A stretch of 64,000 nt of DNA from Roseiarcus sp963737365 (GTDB lineage Bacteria; Pseudomonadota; Alphaproteobacteria; Rhizobiales; Beijerinckiaceae). Shown piece by piece: positions 61,252 to 64,000 of the stretch. The first letter of the stretch is position 1. Each line of letters opens with the position of its first letter. Below the pieces are notes generated by a model, which saw only the letters and a list, made by a program, of their open reading frames with translations, had not been told where the DNA came from and made no database searches. The translations under genes were made by a program, and so were the position numbers. The stretch spans positions 1,736,001-1,800,000 of the forward strand of contig CAVTSD010000001.1 in assembly GCA_963737365.1 (NCBI GenBank), read 5' to 3'.

Positions 61252-62575
61252 AGGCGTCCGAGCGCTCAATTCTGACCGTCACGATGTCGCCCGCACGCAA
61301 GGGCCTGCGCGTCGCAATATGCACAGCGCCGTCGATCTGCGGCGAGTCGCCTTTGGTGCGGCCCCTGGCCTCGCGCGCGCCCCCTTCGTCGACGATGACG
61401 TCGAGGCGCTTGCCGACCTTGGCGGCGAGTTTCTTCTGGCTGATCGCCTGGGCGCGCTGCATGAAACGCTTGTAGCGGCTTGCTTTGACGTCGTCCGGCA
61501 CCGGGTCAAGGCCGAGATCGTTCGCCGCTGCGCCCTTGACCGGCTCGTATTGAAACGCGCCGACGCGGTCGAGCTTGGCCTCGTCCAGCCAGTCGAGAAG
61601 AAATCGGAAGTCCTCCTCGGTTTCGCCAGGAAAGCCGACGATGAAAGTCGAGCGGATGGTCAAATCCGGACAGATCGCGCGCCAGGCGCGAATTCGCTCG
61701 AGCGTCTTTTCCTGCGCCGCCGGCCGGCGCATCGCCTTCAAGACGGCAGGCGAAGCGTGCTGGAACGGCACATCGAGATAGGGCAGCACATTGCCGCCAT
61801 TCATGAGATGGATCGCCTCGTCGACATGGGGGTAGGGGTAGACATATTGCAGCCTGATCCAGGCTCCGAGCGAGCCCAGTTCGCGCGTGATGTCGAAAAA
61901 GCGCGCGGCGACGTTTCGGTCGCGCCATGGGCTCTCGGCGTATTTGAGGTCGAGGCCGTATGCGCTCGTATCCTGCGCGATGACGATAAGCTCCTTGACG
62001 CCCGCTTTCACCAGCCGCTCGGCCTCACGCAGCACGTCCCCCGCGGGGCGGGAGGCGAGCCGTCCGCGCAAGCTCGGGATGATGCAGAACGTGCAGCGAT
62101 GATCGCAGCCTTCGGAGATTTTGAGATAGGCGTAGTGGCGCGGCGTGAGGCGCACGCCGTCGCCGGGAATGAGATCGACGAAGGGGTCGCGGGGCGCCGG
62201 CGCCGCTGCGCGCACCGCCTCCATGACGCTTTCGAAGGCCTGCGGGCCGGTGATGGCCGAGACGTTCGGGAAAGCGTCTCGGATCGCGTCAGGCGTGGCC
62301 CCCATGCAGCCGGTCACGATCACTTTGCCATTCTCGTTCATCGCCTGGCCGATGGCGGCGAGGGACTCTGCTTTCGCGCTGTCAAGAAAGCCGCAAGTGT
62401 TGACGATAACCGCGTCCGCGCCGGAATGGCCGCGCGCGAGCTCATAGCCTTCCGCGCGCAGGCGCGTGAGGATGCGCTCGCTGTCGACAAGCGCCTTCGG
62501 GCAGCCAAGCGAAACGAAAGAAATGCGCGGCGCGGGGCGCTGGTCGGTTTGGGCGATGTCGGTCACGCGCGGCAC
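61226..62575 (-). CDS. rimO: Ribosomal protein uS12 methylthiotransferase RimO
   Basis: A 449-residue radical SAM methylthiotransferase. The N-terminal UPF0004 domain has cysteines in FVSLGCPKALVDSER, VNTCGFLDSA and IVTGCMGAT, binding the auxiliary cluster. The radical SAM motif is ISEGCDHRCTFCIIP. A C-terminal TRAM domain ends VRIERSDAYDLWGTAA. RimO adds a methylthio group to aspartate 88 of uS12. The start is GTG 62575, with GTG 62566 possible. The MFS gene follows with overlap. Confidence 0.95.
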   Translation of the reverse strand: MPRVTDIAQTDQRPAPRISFVSLGCPKALVDSERILTRLRAEGYELARGHSGADAVIVNTCGFLDSAKAESLAAIGQAMNENGKVIVTGCMGATPDAIRDAFPNVSAITGPQAFESVMEAVRAAAPAPRDPFVDLIPGDGVRLTPRHYAYLKISEGCDHRCTFCIIPSLRGRLASRPAGDVLREAERLVKAGVKELIVIAQDTSAYGLDLKYAESPWRDRNVAARFFDITRELGSLGAWIRLQYVYPYPHVDEAIHLMNGGNVLPYLDVPFQHASPAVLKAMRRPAAQEKTLERIRAWRAICPDLTIRSTFIVGFPGETEEDFRFLLDWLDEAKLDRVGAFQYEPVKGAAANDLGLDPVPDDVKASRYKRFMQRAQAISQKKLAAKVGKRLDVIVDEGGAREARGRTKGDSPQIDGAVHIATRRPLRAGDIVTVRIERSDAYDLWGTAA

Positions 62576-62618
62576 TTGGCACGGGCGGAGCGCAGGAGCA
62601 AGCGCGCGATTGGCGCTG

Positions 62619-63566
62619 TCACAAAGCGAGTTCAGGCCCGACAGGCACGATCCCCGTCGGATTGATGCGCCGATGGCTCTCGTAATAGTGATGCTTGATG
62701 TGGAAGAAGTCGACCGTCTCGGCGATACCGGGCAAATGGTAAAGCTCTTTCAGATAGCGGCTCAGCGCCGGGTAGTCGCGGATCTCACGAAGATTGCATT
62801 TGAAGTGCCCAAAATAGACCGGGTCGAAGCGGATGAGGGTCGTGAATAGTCGCCAGTCGGCTTCCGTCAATCGCTGGCCGATCAGGAAGCGCTGGCCTCC
62901 GAGCCGGGCCTCGAGCCAGTCGAGCGTTTCGAACAACTCGCGAAACGCCTCTTCATAGGCGTCCTGCGAGGTGGCGAACCCGGCGCGATAGACGCCATTG
63001 TTGACCGTTCGATAAATGCGGTCGTTGACCTCGTCGATCTCCGGCTGGAGGCCGCTCGGATAATAGTCGCCTTCCGCCGCGCCGACCCCATCAAAGGCGC
63101 TATTGAACATGCGGATGATTTCAGAGGATTCGTTGTTGACGATCGTGTTCGTCGTCTTGTCCCAAAGCACGGGCACGGTAACGCGGCCGCTATAGTCGGG
63201 GCGCGCCTTGACGTAGAATTCGCGGAGCTCGCTCGCGCCGAAGATCGGGTCGGGAATGACGCCTCGGCCCGGATCGAAAGTCCAGCCGCGTTCGCCCAGG
63301 AACCAGTGAACGACGGAGAGCGAGATCATGTTCTCGAGGCCTTTCAGCCGGCGGAAAATGAGGGCGCGATGCGCCCAAGGGCAGGCGAGCGAGATGATGA
63401 GGTGATAGCGGTTGGGCTCGGCCTTGAAGCCGGCGGCCCCGCTCGGCCCGGCTTCTCCGCTGGCCGTGATCCAATTGCGGAAAGGCGAATCCGGCCGCAC
63501 GAAACGGCCCGACGTGTCATGCGGGAAGTCGCCCTCGCGCCAGGTTCCGTTGATGAATGCGCCCAT
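62619..63566 (-). CDS. Glutathionyl-hydroquinone reductase (Xi-class GST, YqjG/ECM4 type)
   Basis: A 315-residue enzyme starting at ATG 63566. The catalytic cysteine is C62 in SLACPWAHRALIFRRLKG. The C-terminal helical domain has DEVNDRIYRTVNNGVYRAGF, LIGQRLTEADWRLFTTLIRF and IKHHYYESHRRINPTGIVPV, the conserved closing motif of the family. It reduces glutathionyl-hydroquinones using glutathione in the cytoplasm, helping quinone detoxification. It lies 43 bases ahead of rimO on the same strand. Confidence 0.94.
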   Translation of the reverse strand: MGAFINGTWREGDFPHDTSGRFVRPDSPFRNWITASGEAGPSGAAGFKAEPNRYHLIISLACPWAHRALIFRRLKGLENMISLSVVHWFLGERGWTFDPGRGVIPDPIFGASELREFYVKARPDYSGRVTVPVLWDKTTNTIVNNESSEIIRMFNSAFDGVGAAEGDYYPSGLQPEIDEVNDRIYRTVNNGVYRAGFATSQDAYEEAFRELFETLDWLEARLGGQRFLIGQRLTEADWRLFTTLIRFDPVYFGHFKCNLREIRDYPALSRYLKELYHLPGIAETVDFFHIKHHYYESHRRINPTGIVPVGPELAL

Positions 63567-63589
63567 GTTTTATCCCCTTGGATACGCGC

Positions 63590-64000
63590 TCAAGTGGCGC
63601 GAGCGACCTGGAATCCGGCGAAGGACTGGCTCACAGGCATGAGCTCGATGCGGTTGATATTGACGTGCGGCGGCAGCTCGGCTACCCACAACATTGTCGC
63701 CGCAATGTCGTCGCCGGTCATCGGCTTCGCGCCGCGGTAGAGCGCATCCGACGCCGCCTGATCGCCATCGCTCCTGACGAGCGTGAACTCGGTCTCGACC
63801 ATGCCGGGCTCGATCGAGGTGACCCGCACGCCGGTGCCGTGCAGATCGCTGCGCAGCCCCAGCGAGAATTGCTTCACGAACGCCTTGGCGCCGCCATACA
63901 CGTTGCCGCCGGGATAGGGATAGGTCGCCGCGACGGACGAGACGTTGATGATCGCGCCGCGCCGGGCGATCAGCCCAGGAAGCAACTTATAGGTGAGCGA
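63590..64000 (-). CDS. SDR-family oxidoreductase (partial, N-terminus beyond window)
   Basis: 137 C-terminal codons of a short-chain dehydrogenase that enters from the right edge. The visible part has the catalytic serine in IINVSSVAATYPYPGG, YxxxK as YGGAK, the PG motif in SIEPGMVETEFTLV, and a tail INRIELMPVSQSFAGFQVAR. This matches the YdfG-type 3-hydroxy acid (serine/allo-threonine) dehydrogenases, whose C-terminus is NRIELMPVxQSxAG. It converts 3-hydroxy acids to semialdehydes with NADP. It is 23 bases upstream of the glutathionyl-hydroquinone reductase gene. Confidence 0.88.
   Translation of the reverse strand, partial: SLTYKLLPGLIARRGAIINVSSVAATYPYPGGNVYGGAKAFVKQFSLGLRSDLHGTGVRVTSIEPGMVETEFTLVRSDGDQAASDALYRGAKPMTGDDIAATMLWVAELPPHVNINRIELMPVSQSFAGFQVARAT

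Noticed and set aside
61208..62665. A 485-codon open frame antisense to rimO
   Set aside because: rimO has its iron-sulfur motifs on the other strand; this frame has no family features.

Overview
The window reads as chromosome of a high-GC alphaproteobacterium of the Hyphomicrobiales (Rhizobiales) type, plausibly near the Beijerinckiaceae/Methylocystaceae. The evidence is a hopanoid tailoring cluster (hpnM, hpnG, hpnH next to ispH), a second RpoH-type sigma factor, a DUF2865 protein, the TamA/TamB pair, a rhizobial-style smo polyol operon and dense gene packing with many ATGA overlaps. The genus is an inference. I see no rRNA, tRNA, CRISPR array, prophage or transposase gene.

Layout. 1-1124: 3' part missing of a UDP-galactopyranose mutase. 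1421-4829: hopanoid/isoprenoid block (hpnM and hpnG facing hpnH and ispH). 5052-7351: two-gene ABC exporter. 7580-14407: outer-membrane barrel, DUF1614 membrane protein, HIT hydrolase, FemAB-like acyltransferase, two stand-alone receivers, SDR/LysR divergent pair, CsbD stress protein. 14998-18791: exported protein, rpoH, and an rluD gene with two apparent frameshifts. 18867-25132: tamA-tamB. 25396-28995: CUT2 sugar transporter whose permease is frameshifted. 29474-36352: D-amino-acid dehydrogenase, purB, a PIN-like protein, Old Yellow Enzyme and small proteins. 36440-38487: zinc-type CobW GTPase and a frameshifted WD40 protein.

38832-49867 is the main metabolic island, a polyol (sorbitol/mannitol-like) utilisation cluster. 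It has a pentulose kinase fused to a HAD phosphatase, a SorC-type regulator, a CUT1 transporter (smoE frameshifted, smoF, smoG, smoK), a long-chain mannitol dehydrogenase, a decayed SDR fragment and two SDR dehydrogenases. Sugar alcohol would be imported, oxidised to ketose and phosphorylated. A nested palindrome ahead of smoE is the best operator candidate, and a strong hairpin separates smoE from smoF. 49947-64000 holds a GT21 glycosyltransferase, gltX, DUF2865, xseA, small stress proteins, a DHDPS-family lyase/aldolase divergent from an M24 peptidase, an MFS pump, rimO, a glutathionyl-hydroquinone reductase and a partial SDR.

Two signals are not explained by ordinary genes. First, three intergenic copies (14816-14930, 29323-29450 and, inverted, 55661-55800) of a dispersed element share a nearly invariant 29-bp core. 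Each is followed by heptamers phased at exactly 10 bp; two copies use GCGTTTA/TAAACGC and the third uses an unrelated heptamer. Second, five apparent frameshifts in four genes all need removal of one base, and two of them, in unrelated sugar-transport genes, fall in the same 13-mer.
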